NCBI RefSeq assembly: GCF_018263855.1
Contig: NZ_CP073318.1
Location: 8,060,001 to 8,124,000, forward strand
Source: Kutzneria sp. CA-103260
Lineage (GTDB): Bacteria > Actinomycetota > Actinomycetes > Mycobacteriales > Pseudonocardiaceae
Length of the DNA: 64,000 nt
Direction of reading: 5' to 3'
Below, piece after piece: positions 23,956 through 32,440 of this stretch. The first letter of the stretch is position 1. Each line of letters starts with the position of its first letter. The position numbers were made by a program, and so were the translations under genes. The notes under the pieces are model-generated. The model made no database searches, was not told the DNA's origin, and saw only the letters and a list, made by a program, of their open reading frames with translations.

Positions 23956-25947
23956 TCACACCTCCCGGACCACGGCGACTCCGCCCGCCGGGACCGGCAG
24001 ACCGCCGGACGTGTCGACACCGGAGATCAATTCCACGCCTTCCACCGGCAGCACCACGTCCGTGTCGGTGTGGTTGATCGCCACCAGCCAGGATATCCGC
24101 TCGCCGCGCCGCCGCACGACTTCCACGCCGACCGGGGCGGGTGCGACCGGGATGGCCCCTGCCCCGGCCAGCGCGTCAGCGAACACCGCGACCGCGCTGT
24201 CGGGGCTCAGCGTGGTCGCCAGGTACCACGCCACACCATCGCCGAATTCGTTGCGGGTCACCGCCGGAACGCCCGGCAGTGGACCATCCACATAGGACGC
24301 AACAACCTCGCATCCGTTGGTGTGCAGCAACTCCGACCAACCTGATGCGGCCAGGCCGCCGGTCAACTGAACGTTGTCGCCGGCCGGCAGCGGGAAGAAC
24401 TCCTCCACCCTTAGGCCGAGCAGCTCACGGAAGGCCCCGGGGTAGCCGCCGAGCCGCACCCGCGAGTTCTCGTCGGCGATGCCGGAGAACCAGGTCAGCA
24501 CCGCGTGGCCGCCGGCGCGCACGTAGTCCTCCAGCCAGCAGGCCTCGTGGTCGGTCACCTGGTAGAGCGACGGCACGACCACCAGCCGGTAGCCGGCGAG
24601 ATCGCCCGACGGCGGCACCACGTCCACCGTGACCCCGGACTGCCACAGCGCCCGGTACACACCGAGCACCACGCCGTAGTAGTCGAAGTCGGAAGTCGGA
24701 TGGGCCGGCTGCTCGGCCGCCCAGGCCGACTCGAAGTCGTAGACCAGCGCAACCTGGGCGTCCACAGTGGACCCGATCAGCTCGGCCAGCCGCTGGTACT
24801 CCTCCCCCACCTGGGTGACCTCGCGGAACACCTTCGTGTCCTCGCCGGCGTGCGGCAGCATCGCCGAGTGGAAGCGCTCGGCCCCGGCCGCCGACTGCCG
24901 CCACTGGAAGAACAGCGTGCCGTCGGCGCCGCGGGCCAGGTGCGAGAAGGAGTTGCGGCGCAGTTCCCCGCCCAGCTTGGCGAAGTTGCGCGGCTGCCAG
25001 TTCACCGCCGAGGTGGAGTGCTCCATCAGCAGCCACGGCTCACCGCGGGACAGCCCGCGCACCAGGTCGGCCGACAGCGCCAGCTCGACGTGCCGCTCCG
25101 GATCGGCGGCCCGCGTGTAGTGGTCGTTGGCCACGAAGTCGACCTCGGCCGCCCAGTGCCAGTAGTTGAACGCCTTGAACGTCCAGCCGACCATGAAGTT
25201 GGTGGTCACCGGCACGTCCGGGGTGACGTCCTTGAGCACGTCCCGCTCGGCGCAGAACAGGTCCAACAGCGCGTCGGAGCAGAACCGCGCAAAGTCCAAC
25301 ACCTGGCCGGGATTCTGGTACGTCGGCGTCACCCGCGGCGGCAGCACCTGGTCCCACGAGGAGTAGTGCTGGCTCCAGAAGTCCGTGCCCCAGGCCCGGT
25401 TCAGCCCGTCCAGGTCGTAGCGGGCGCGAAGCCAGTCCCGGAACACCTCGGCGCAGCGGTCGCAGTAGCAGCGCGACACGTGGCAGCCGTACTCGTTGTT
25501 GACGTGCCAGGCGGCCAGCGCCGGGTGTTCGCCGTAGCGCAGGGCGATCTTCTCGGTCAGCGCGATGGCCCGGTCGCGGTAGACCGGCGAGGTCGGGCAG
25601 TACTCCTGCCGGGAGCCGTGGGACAGCCGCACGCCGTCGGCCCGCACCGGCAGCATGTCCGGGTTGGCCGCGGTCAGCCACGGCGGCGGGGAGGCGGTCG
25701 CGTTGGCCAGGCAGACCCGGATGCCGCCCTCGTGCAACTGGTCGAGCACCTGGTCCAGCCAGCCGAAGTCGAACCGGTTGTCGGCCACCTCCAGCCGGGC
25801 CCAGGCGAAGATGCCGACGCTGACCAGGTTCACCCCGGCCCGCTTCATCAGCTCCACGTCCTGGGTCCAGACGTGCTCGGGCCACTGCTCGGGGTTGTAG
25901 TCACCACCCCAGCAGGGACCCCGCAGTCCGGTCGGCCATCCGGTCAC
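23956..25947 (-). CDS. Beta-galactosidase, glycoside hydrolase family 42
   Basis: A 663-residue retaining beta-galactosidase. The TIM-barrel N-terminal domain carries acid/base Glu152 (HVNNEYG) and nucleophile Glu309 (WLLMEHST). Cys115-independent zinc-site cysteines lie in GCHVSRCYCDRC (155, 160, 162, 165), typical of GH42. A trimerisation domain and a small beta domain follow. There is no signal peptide, so it acts on disaccharides imported by the divergent ABC transporter. It is the first gene of the operon with the DeoR regulator and galT. Confidence 0.95.
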   Translation of the reverse strand: MTGWPTGLRGPCWGGDYNPEQWPEHVWTQDVELMKRAGVNLVSVGIFAWARLEVADNRFDFGWLDQVLDQLHEGGIRVCLANATASPPPWLTAANPDMLPVRADGVRLSHGSRQEYCPTSPVYRDRAIALTEKIALRYGEHPALAAWHVNNEYGCHVSRCYCDRCAEVFRDWLRARYDLDGLNRAWGTDFWSQHYSSWDQVLPPRVTPTYQNPGQVLDFARFCSDALLDLFCAERDVLKDVTPDVPVTTNFMVGWTFKAFNYWHWAAEVDFVANDHYTRAADPERHVELALSADLVRGLSRGEPWLLMEHSTSAVNWQPRNFAKLGGELRRNSFSHLARGADGTLFFQWRQSAAGAERFHSAMLPHAGEDTKVFREVTQVGEEYQRLAELIGSTVDAQVALVYDFESAWAAEQPAHPTSDFDYYGVVLGVYRALWQSGVTVDVVPPSGDLAGYRLVVVPSLYQVTDHEACWLEDYVRAGGHAVLTWFSGIADENSRVRLGGYPGAFRELLGLRVEEFFPLPAGDNVQLTGGLAASGWSELLHTNGCEVVASYVDGPLPGVPAVTRNEFGDGVAWYLATTLSPDSAVAVFADALAGAGAIPVAPAPVGVEVVRRRGERISWLVAINHTDTDVVLPVEGVELISGVDTSGGLPVPAGGVAVVREV

Positions 25948-25981
25948 GGCCGCAAGCGTGGACTACACACACACCAAACGT

Positions 25982-25996
25982 CAACACACTCAAACA
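25982..25996 (-). promoter_or_regulatory. Candidate DeoR operator, beta-galactosidase side
   Basis: Minus-strand TGTTTGAGTGTGTTG lies 34 nt upstream of the beta-galactosidase ATG. It matches 13 of 15 bases with the plus-strand element at 26135-26149, which stands in the same relation to the transporter operon. TG/TTTG-rich direct repeats are typical DeoR-family sites. Assigned by pattern and context. Confidence 0.6.
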
Positions 25997-26007
25997 GGCT
26001 ACGACTT

Positions 26008-26020
26008 GATAACTGTTATC
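26008..26020. promoter_or_regulatory. 13-bp palindrome in divergent promoter region
   Basis: GATAAC-T-GTTATC, a perfect inverted repeat between the two candidate DeoR sites. It could bind a second regulator (LacI-type or global). Single occurrence, so weakly supported. Confidence 0.4.
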
Positions 26021-26134
26021 CCCGTCACTGGGGTGACACCCCTGAGCGGACCGTTCTCACTGGTCTACAGGGAGCAACCAGGAAGAACTGGGTCTTGACA
26101 TCTCTTGTGACGGGTACAACATTGTGCGCAACTT

Positions 26135-26149
26135 TGTTTGAGTCCGTTG
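26135..26149 (+). promoter_or_regulatory. Candidate DeoR operator, transporter side
   Basis: TGTTTGAGTCCGTTG ends 27 nt upstream of the binding-protein ATG. It is the partner of the minus-strand element at 25982-25996. The two are about 140 nt apart, so repression could involve a loop over the whole divergent promoter. Confidence 0.6.
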
Positions 26150-26176
26150 GTTCACACTCGACACGGGAGGGGCCCG

Positions 26177-27493
26177 ATGGCGCGCCCAAGACCAGGCCAA
26201 CTGCCCACACTCGACCGGCGGTCGGTGCTCAAGGTGCTGCTCGCGGGCGCCGGTCTCGCGGCCGTGCCCGGGCTCGCCGCCTGCGGCTCCGGCGGCTCGG
26301 CGGCGTCTGACCCGAACACCGTCACGTTCGGCTCGAACGGCTCCGACGCCAAGCCCAAGCAGGCCTACCAGGCCGTGCTGGACGCGTTCGCCAAGCAGTC
26401 CGGCGGCCTCACCGCCAAGCCGAACGTGCAGGACCACAACGCGTTCCAGCAGAACATCAACAGCTACCTGCAGGGCACGCCGGACGACGTGTTCACCTGG
26501 TTCGCCGGCTACCGGATGCAGTTCTTCGCCAACAAGAAGCTGCTCACCCCGATCGACGACGTGTGGGACAAGATCGGCGGCAACTTCCCGCAGGCGGTCA
26601 AGGACCTGTCGAAGAACCCCGCGGACGGGCACTACTACTTCGTGCCGATCTACAACTACCCGTGGGGCGTCTTCTACCGGAAGAGCCTGTTCCAGGAGAA
26701 GGGCTACGAGGTCCCCAAGACCTTCGACGACCTGATCAACCTGGCCAAGAAGATGCAGGGCGACGGCCTGTCGCCGTTCGTGCAGGGCTTCGGCGGCGGC
26801 GAGAGCTGGATGCTGCTGGGCACGTTCGACTACCTGAACATGCGCACCAACGGCTACCAGTTCCACATGGACCTGATGCACGGCAAGGAGTCCTGGGCCG
26901 ACGCGAAGGTCAAGTCGGTGATGGACTCCTGGAAGCGGATGCTGCCGTACTACCAGGCGGGCGCCTCCAGCAAGAAGTGGGAGGACGCGTCGGCCGCGCT
27001 GGTCAACAAGACCGGCGGCATGATGGTGATCGGCATGTTCGTCGGCCAGTCCTTCACCGACAAGTCGGCCTACGACGACCTGGACTTCTTCGCCTTCCCG
27101 GAGATCAACTCCCAGTACGGCATCGACGCCGTCGAGGCGCCGATGGACGGCTTCCTGCTGTCCAAGAACCCGAAGAACCCCGACGGCGCCAAGAAGCTGC
27201 TGGAGTACCTGGGCAGCGCGGCGGCCGAGGACACCTATCTGTCCATCGACTCGTCCAACCTGGCCGTCAACGAGAAGGCCGACACCAGCAAGTACGGGAC
27301 GCTGCAGCAGAAGGCGGTCAAGTTCGTCGCCGACGCCAAGCAGCTGTCCCAGTTCGGCGACCGGGACAGCGACCCGGGCTTCATCCAGAACGTCGTCGAG
27401 CCGGCGTTCGCGCAGTTCGTGCAGAGCCCGAACACCTCCGACTCGCTGCTCACCCAGATCCAGTCGCAGAAGTCGCAGTACTTCCAGTCCTGA
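26177..27493 (+). CDS. Sugar ABC transporter substrate-binding lipoprotein
   Basis: A 438-residue extracytoplasmic binding protein of the CUT1 type. The signal sequence has RRSVLKVLLAGAGLAAVPGLAACGS: a twin-arginine-like pair followed by a lipobox with Cys36. Aromatic-rich segments (NYPWGVFYRKSLFQEKGYEVPKTFDDL) are typical of oligosaccharide-binding proteins. The ATG at 26177 follows GGGAGGGG. It is first in the transporter operon and divergent from the beta-galactosidase, so galactosides such as lactose or galacto-oligosaccharides are the likely cargo. Confidence 0.93.
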   Translation: MARPRPGQLPTLDRRSVLKVLLAGAGLAAVPGLAACGSGGSAASDPNTVTFGSNGSDAKPKQAYQAVLDAFAKQSGGLTAKPNVQDHNAFQQNINSYLQGTPDDVFTWFAGYRMQFFANKKLLTPIDDVWDKIGGNFPQAVKDLSKNPADGHYYFVPIYNYPWGVFYRKSLFQEKGYEVPKTFDDLINLAKKMQGDGLSPFVQGFGGGESWMLLGTFDYLNMRTNGYQFHMDLMHGKESWADAKVKSVMDSWKRMLPYYQAGASSKKWEDASAALVNKTGGMMVIGMFVGQSFTDKSAYDDLDFFAFPEINSQYGIDAVEAPMDGFLLSKNPKNPDGAKKLLEYLGSAAAEDTYLSIDSSNLAVNEKADTSKYGTLQQKAVKFVADAKQLSQFGDRDSDPGFIQNVVEPAFAQFVQSPNTSDSLLTQIQSQKSQYFQS

Positions 27494-27501
27494 AGGTGGC
27501 C

Positions 27502-28467
27502 ATGACCGTCATCACCGACGCGGCCGAGAACGTCGCGAGGGCCGGCGTGTCCGGCTCTCGCCGCGTTCGCCGGCTCACCGGACAGGACAAGATCGTGCTC
27601 GGCCTGATGGTCGGCATCCCCACCCTGCTGCACGTGGCGCTGGTGTGGGTGCCGACCCTCGTGTCGGTGCTGCTGTCGTTCTCGAGCTGGGACGGCATCG
27701 GCGGGCTGGCCACGATCAAGTTCGTCGGCGTGCAGAACTACGTCACCATGTTCACGGTGTCGCCGACCTTCTGGCCGGCCGTGCAGCACAACGTGATCTG
27801 GCTGGTGTTCTTCGTGCTGCTGCCGACCCCGTTCGGCGTGTTCCTGGCCTACCAGCTGGACAAGAGCATCCGGTTCACCCGGTTCTACCAGACCGCGATC
27901 TTCCTGCCGGTGGTCATCTCGGCGGCGGTGACCGGGTTCATCTGGCAGACCATCTACGACCCGGACAACGGCCTGGTCAACAGCATTCTGGGCGCCAACA
28001 AGCCCGGCACGTCCTACATCGAGTGGCTCGGCGACTCGCACCTGAACCTGTGGGCCGTGCTGATCGCGGCCAGCTGGAAGCAGGCCGCGTACATCATGAT
28101 CCTGTACCTGGCCGGCCTGAAGGGCGCCGACCCGTCGCTGCGCGAGGCGGCGGCGCTGGACGGGGCCAGCGAGTGGCAGACGTTCATGCGGGTCACGTTC
28201 CCGGCGCTCAAGCCGATCAACATCATCATCCTGGTGGTGACGATCATCGAGTCGCTGCGCGCGTTCGACCTGGTGTACGTGGTCGCCGGCAGCAACGGCA
28301 CCAAGCCCGGCCTGGAGCTGCTGTCCATCCTGATCGCCAACAACATCCTCGGCGAGTCCAGCCTGGTCGGCTACGGCTCGGCGCTGGCGGTGGTGCTGCT
28401 GGTGATCTCGCTGGTGCCGATCGTGTCGTACGTGTTCCAGACCTTCCGGAAGGACCAGCAGGCATGA
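27502..28467 (+). CDS. Sugar ABC transporter permease 1 (CUT1, MalF-like)
   Basis: A 321-residue membrane protein with six predicted helices. The EAA loop that contacts the ATPase is EAAALDGASEWQTFMRVTFPALKP. The ATG at 27502 is 8 nt after the binding-protein stop. The long frame upstream of it is antisense/alternate reading of the binding-protein gene. No ATPase gene is in the operon, so a shared MsiK-type ATPase encoded elsewhere probably drives import. Confidence 0.94.
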   Translation: MTVITDAAENVARAGVSGSRRVRRLTGQDKIVLGLMVGIPTLLHVALVWVPTLVSVLLSFSSWDGIGGLATIKFVGVQNYVTMFTVSPTFWPAVQHNVIWLVFFVLLPTPFGVFLAYQLDKSIRFTRFYQTAIFLPVVISAAVTGFIWQTIYDPDNGLVNSILGANKPGTSYIEWLGDSHLNLWAVLIAASWKQAAYIMILYLAGLKGADPSLREAAALDGASEWQTFMRVTFPALKPINIIILVVTIIESLRAFDLVYVVAGSNGTKPGLELLSILIANNILGESSLVGYGSALAVVLLVISLVPIVSYVFQTFRKDQQA

Positions 28468-29387
28468 CCGCCGTCGCAGAAGTCCCGGCCGCGGCGGCGC
28501 CCCGGCCGGCCCCGACGCCCCGGCGCCGGCCGGTGCGGCCGGCGCGCGTCGTGCTGCATGTGTTCCTGACCGTCACCGCGCTGGTGTGGCTGGTGCCGCT
28601 GGTGTGGGCGGTGTACACCTCGCTGCGCACGTTCGCGGACACCTCGCAGCACGGCTACTTCTCGCTGGCCAGCTCGCTGACGTTCGAGAACTACCAGAAC
28701 GCCTGGGAGCAGGCGGGGCTGCCGCACTACTTCCTCAACTCGGTGATCATCACCGTCCCGGCCGTGCTGGTGACGCTGCTGTTCTCCGCGTCGGTGGCGT
28801 TCTTCGTGTCACGCTTCAACTTCAAGGTCAACCTGTTCCTGCTGATGCTGTTCACCGCGGGCAACCTGCTGCCGCCGCAGGTGATCATCACGCCGCTGTT
28901 CCGGATGTACCTGCTCATCCCGCTGCCGGACTGGCTGTCCGGCGGCTCCGGACTGATGTACAACTCGTTCCTCGGCGTGATCCTGATCCACGTGGCGTTC
29001 CAGAGCGGGTTCTGCACGTTCGTGCTCAGCAACTACATGAAGACCATCCCGCACGAGCTCACCGAGGCGGCGCTGGTCGACGGGGCGTCGGTGTTCCGGC
29101 AGTTCTGGCAGATCATCCTGCCGCTGTGCCGGCCCGCCTTCGCCGCGCTGGCCACGCTGCTGACCATCTGGATCTACAACGACTTCTTCTGGGGCCTGGT
29201 GCTGTTCCAGACCGGGTCCGACCGCCCCATCACCTCGGCCATCGCCAGCCTGCAGGGGCAGTACTTCAGCAACCAGAACCTGATCGCCGCCGGCGCCCTG
29301 CTCACCGCGATCCCCACCCTGGTCATCTACCTGGCCCTGCAACGCCAGTTCGTCAGCGGCCTCACCCTCGGCGCCAACAAGGGCTAG
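28464..29387 (+). CDS. Sugar ABC transporter permease 2 (CUT1, MalG-like)
   Basis: A 307-residue six-helix permease, partner of the preceding one. The EAA loop is TEAALVDGASVFRQFWQIILPLCRPA. The ATG overlaps the previous stop by 4 nt (ATGA). The N-terminal Pro/Ala/Arg-rich extension (residues 1-30) is cytoplasmic. It ends the transporter operon. Confidence 0.94.
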   Translation: MTAVAEVPAAAAPRPAPTPRRRPVRPARVVLHVFLTVTALVWLVPLVWAVYTSLRTFADTSQHGYFSLASSLTFENYQNAWEQAGLPHYFLNSVIITVPAVLVTLLFSASVAFFVSRFNFKVNLFLLMLFTAGNLLPPQVIITPLFRMYLLIPLPDWLSGGSGLMYNSFLGVILIHVAFQSGFCTFVLSNYMKTIPHELTEAALVDGASVFRQFWQIILPLCRPAFAALATLLTIWIYNDFFWGLVLFQTGSDRPITSAIASLQGQYFSNQNLIAAGALLTAIPTLVIYLALQRQFVSGLTLGANKG

Positions 29388-29717
29388 CACGCAAGGCTGG
29401 CAGGCCACAGACGGGCCTGCCAGCACAAGAGATCAGGCCCGGCGGCGCAGGGAGATCGGGCCTGCCAAACCGATGTAGAGACGCGAGTCCCGTCCTCGGG
29501 CAGGCGAGTCCCGTCCTCGGGACCCACCGCCCAACGCACCACGCTGAGACTGTCCCGAGGGCGGGACTCGCCGTGGCGCCCGAGGGCGGGACTCGCGCGA
29601 TCGGCAACCACCACGCCCGAAAAGACCCCCGCCCCCAGAACCTGCAACTCACCTGCCCCAGAGCGGGACTCGCGCAAAACCCGCAACTCGCTCTGGCGCT
29701 GAGCGGGACTCGCCCGG
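29388..29717. repeat. Intergenic cluster of CGGGACTCGC repeats
   Basis: A 330-nt gap without a gene. An 18-nt unit CCCGAGGRCGGGACTCGC occurs four times: at 29483-29500 and 29504-29521 in reverse orientation, and at 29554-29571 and 29579-29596 forward. Two shorter copies GAGCGGGACTCGC follow at 29661-29673 and 29701-29713. The oppositely oriented pairs can fold into a large cruciform or hairpin. A GGCAGGCC...GGGCCTGCC hairpin (about 29400-29420) at the start fits a terminator for the permease operon. Confidence 0.7.
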
Positions 29718-31097
29718 TTATGCCGGGCTCGGGCGTCCGGGCAGGCGCATGGTCATCAAGGCTCCGCCTTCCGGCGCCCGCCCCGCGTACGCCTTGCCCC
29801 CGTGCCGTTCCGCCGCCTGAGCCACGATCGCCAGGCCCAGACCCGAGCCGGGCAGCGTCCGCGCTTCCGAGGACCGGTAGAACCGCTCGAACACGTGCGG
29901 CAGGTCAGCCTCGGCGATGCCCGGTCCGCTGTCGGCGACCTCGATCAGCATCGTGCCGTCGCCGACCGGCTTCATCTCCAGCCGGACGATGCCGTCGGCC
30001 GGGGTGAACTTGACCGCGTTGTCGAGCAGGTTGAGCACCGCCCGCTCGAGCGCGTGCGCCTCGCCCAGTAAATACCAGGGCTGCACGGTGACCAGGAACT
30101 GCTGGCCGACGGCCCGCCGGCGGGCCCGGTCCAGCGCCCGCTCGACCAGCTCCACCATGTCCACCGGCTCGTGCACGGCCTGCGGCGCGTCCTCACGGGC
30201 CAGCTCGACCAGGTCGCCGATCAGCGTGGTCATCTCGGCGATCTGGGCCTGCACGTCGTCGTAGATCTCCCGCCGGTCCTCGGCGGACAGCGTTGGCGCG
30301 CCCGGCTTCTCCGAGGCCAGCAGCAGCTCCAGGTTGGTGCGCAAGGAGGTCAGCGGGGTGCGCAGCTCGTGGCCGGCGTCGCCGACCAGCCGCCGCTGCC
30401 GTTCCTGCGACTCGGCCAGTGCGCCCAGCATGGTGTTGAAACTGGTGGTGAGCAACGACAGTTCGTCGTCGCCGGTGACCGGGATCGGCCGCAGATCACC
30501 CGTGGCGGAGACGTGCTCGGCCGCCTGTCGCAGCCGGGTCACCGGCCGCAGGCCGCCCTGCGCCACCGCCGTGCCGGCCAGCGCCGCCACCAGCACGCCG
30601 CCGATGCCGACGAACACCAGCACCAGAGCCAACTTCTGCAGCAGGCTCTCGGTCGGCTGGAGCGACTGCGCGACCACCAGAACCTGGCTGGGACGGTAGA
30701 CGCACGCCATCACCACCGTGTGTGTGGTGTTGTCGGTGCGCGGCTGGGTGCAGGTGCCCGGCTCACTGCTGAGCAGGTTGCGCTCGACCGAGGAGATCTT
30801 CGGCGGCTGCCGGCCGTACTCGGGCAGCATGCCGTCCGGCGAGAGCTGGGCGAAGGTCAGGTCGGGCGGGCCGACCAGGGTCAGGTTCTGGTACTGCCCG
30901 CTGCCCAGCGCCGCCGCGGTGTTCTTGGTGTTGAACTCCACCGTGGACTGCACCTGGCTGTACAGGTTGCTGCTGACCACTATGAACGCGCCGGCCGAGG
31001 CCAGTGCCACCGCCCCGGCCACGCAGATCGCCGTGAGCAAGATCACCCGCGAGCGCAGCGAGACGTTCCGCTTGGCCTCGGCGTGAGGCATGGTCAC
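29718..31097 (-). CDS. mprB: MprB-type sensor histidine kinase
   Basis: Envelope-stress sensor of 459 residues. TM1 is VILLTAICVAGAVALASAGAFIVV, then comes an extracytoplasmic domain of about 130 residues, then TM2 (LALVLVFVGIGGVLVAALAGTAVA). HAMP, the H-box DAGHELRTPLTSLRTNLELLL, N-box RAVLNLLDNAVKFTP, G1 VADSGPGI and G2 GSGLGLAIV follow. The GTG at 31097 overlaps the mprA stop (GTGA), which fixes coupling; an ATG two codons on is possible. The sequence is strongly MprB-like, and the kinase is expected to control pepD/htrA and stress sigma factors. Confidence 0.93.
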   Translation of the reverse strand: MTMPHAEAKRNVSLRSRVILLTAICVAGAVALASAGAFIVVSSNLYSQVQSTVEFNTKNTAAALGSGQYQNLTLVGPPDLTFAQLSPDGMLPEYGRQPPKISSVERNLLSSEPGTCTQPRTDNTTHTVVMACVYRPSQVLVVAQSLQPTESLLQKLALVLVFVGIGGVLVAALAGTAVAQGGLRPVTRLRQAAEHVSATGDLRPIPVTGDDELSLLTTSFNTMLGALAESQERQRRLVGDAGHELRTPLTSLRTNLELLLASEKPGAPTLSAEDRREIYDDVQAQIAEMTTLIGDLVELAREDAPQAVHEPVDMVELVERALDRARRRAVGQQFLVTVQPWYLLGEAHALERAVLNLLDNAVKFTPADGIVRLEMKPVGDGTMLIEVADSGPGIAEADLPHVFERFYRSSEARTLPGSGLGLAIVAQAAERHGGKAYAGRAPEGGALMTMRLPGRPSPA

Positions 31098-31789
31098 GGA
31101 GGGGTCTCCCTGAGCACGTAGCCAACGCCGCGCACCGTGTGCAGCAGCCGCGGCTCGCCGTCGGCCTCGGTCTTTCGCCGCAAGTAGCCGACGTAGACCT
31201 CCAGTGCGTTCCCGGAGGTCGGGAAGTCGTAGCCCCATACGTCCTCCAGGATCCGGCCCCTGGTGAGGACCTGCTTGGGGTGGGCGAGGAACAGTTCGAG
31301 CAGGCTGAACTCGGTGCGGGTCAGGCTGATGGGCCGCTCGCCGCGGCGCACCTCGCGGGTGCCCGGGTCCAGCTCCAGGTCGGAGAAGCGCATCGTGGCC
31401 GACGGCGCCCCGGCCGCCGCCTCGTCGGCGACCGCGCGCCGCAGCAGCGCCCGCAGCCGGGCCAGCAGCTCCTCCAGCGCGAACGGCTTGGGCAGGTAGT
31501 CGTCGGCGCCGGCGTCCAGGCCGGCCACCCGGTCGGACACCGCGTCACGCGCGGTGAGCACGAGAATGGGCAGGTCGTCGCCGGTGCCGCGCAGGCGCCG
31601 GCACACCTCCAGCCCGTCCAGCCGGGGCATCATGACGTCCAGCACCATCGCGTCGGGACGCTGCGCGGTGACGGCCTCCAGCGCCTGCTGGCCGTCGCCG
31701 GCCAGCTCGACCTGGTAGCCGTTGAACTGCAGCGAGCGACGGAGCGACTCGCGCACGGCCCGGTCGTCGTCCACTACGAGGATGCGCAT
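31094..31789 (-). CDS. mprA: MprA response regulator
   Basis: An OmpR-family regulator of 231 residues that is very close to mycobacterial MprA throughout (MRILVVDDDRAVRESLRRSLQFNGY; VLDVMMPRLDGLEVCRRLRGTGDDLPILVLTARD; GADDYLPKPFALEELLARLRALLRR; EVYVGYLRRKTEADGEPRLLHTVRGVGYVLRETPP). The phospho-acceptor Asp is in VLDVMMP. It starts at the ATG at 31789. A direct repeat of its probable own binding site lies 22 nt upstream, consistent with the autoregulation known for MprA. Confidence 0.95.
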   Translation of the reverse strand: MRILVVDDDRAVRESLRRSLQFNGYQVELAGDGQQALEAVTAQRPDAMVLDVMMPRLDGLEVCRRLRGTGDDLPILVLTARDAVSDRVAGLDAGADDYLPKPFALEELLARLRALLRRAVADEAAAGAPSATMRFSDLELDPGTREVRRGERPISLTRTEFSLLELFLAHPKQVLTRGRILEDVWGYDFPTSGNALEVYVGYLRRKTEADGEPRLLHTVRGVGYVLRETPP

Positions 31790-31811
31790 GAACGAAGTGT
31801 TACCTGCGGGC

Positions 31812-31828
31812 CTGAGAGGTGCCTGAGA
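31812..31828 (-). promoter_or_regulatory. Candidate MprA box upstream of mprA
   Basis: CCTGAGAGG occurs twice (31811-31819 and 31822-31830), so CTGAGA-n5-CTGAGA spans 31812-31828 with an 11-bp period. It starts 23 nt upstream of the mprA ATG. The htrA upstream region has the same hexamer, spacing and distance, which supports a common regulator. Confidence 0.62.
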
Positions 31829-31924
31829 GGGGGCCAAGGACAGGCACAATTTCACCGACCGGGTGAGGGGCCGGCCGGCTACCGGCCGTAACCTGTTGAC
31901 CTCTAGTTAACTCCAGGTTCCACC

Positions 31925-32440
31925 ATGTCCGGCATGGACCTGCCCGACATCGCCCGCCCCGACGTGGCGGGCATCGTGATCCGCACCTGGCGGACCGACG
32001 ACCAGCGGCGCGCGGCCGACGCGGCCATGAAGACCTGGCGGTCCCGGGCGTGGCCGGCGGACTGCCTGAGTCGCAGCGTGCTGCTCGGCGCGGACGGCCG
32101 CCTGGTGCTGCATTACGAGCAGTGGACCAGCCACCAACTCGGCTACCGGCTCGTGCACGCCGAGCCGGCCGACGAGCCCGTGGACGAGGTGCTGGTCGTC
32201 TCGTTCGGGGTGAGCAAGGTCGCCCAGCAGCGCCGGCTGGTCGACGTGATGACGCCTCACGTCACGCCCGGCACGTACCTGCACGCCAGCACCGATGGCG
32301 CCGGTGTGGTCGCGTGGACCACTCGGGACACCTGGTCGCACCTCGACGAACTGCCGTGGGTGGAGCGGCTCAGCTCTCAGCGGTTTCGCCCGCACGCGGC
32401 ACTGGCGCATTCCAGTGTCGCCACAGCGCGGTCAGCCTGA
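31925..32440 (+). CDS. Antibiotic biosynthesis monooxygenase-like protein
   Basis: A 171-residue protein made of two similar ferredoxin-like halves. The first (VIRTWRTDDQRRAADAAMKTWRSRAWPADCLSRSVLLGADGR followed by LVLHYEQWTS) has the usual ABM-domain layout of a helix after strand 1 and a QW motif. Such domains act as cofactor-free monooxygenases or just bind small ligands. It is divergent from mprA, and its 3' end overlaps the convergent TRIC gene by 71 nt. The family call is tentative. Confidence 0.5.
   Translation: MSGMDLPDIARPDVAGIVIRTWRTDDQRRAADAAMKTWRSRAWPADCLSRSVLLGADGRLVLHYEQWTSHQLGYRLVHAEPADEPVDEVLVVSFGVSKVAQQRRLVDVMTPHVTPGTYLHASTDGAGVVAWTTRDTWSHLDELPWVERLSSQRFRPHAALAHSSVATARSA

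Noticed and set aside
29483..29713. CRISPR array
   Set aside because: Repeats occur in both orientations, are only 18 and 13 nt and are irregularly spaced; no cas genes are present.
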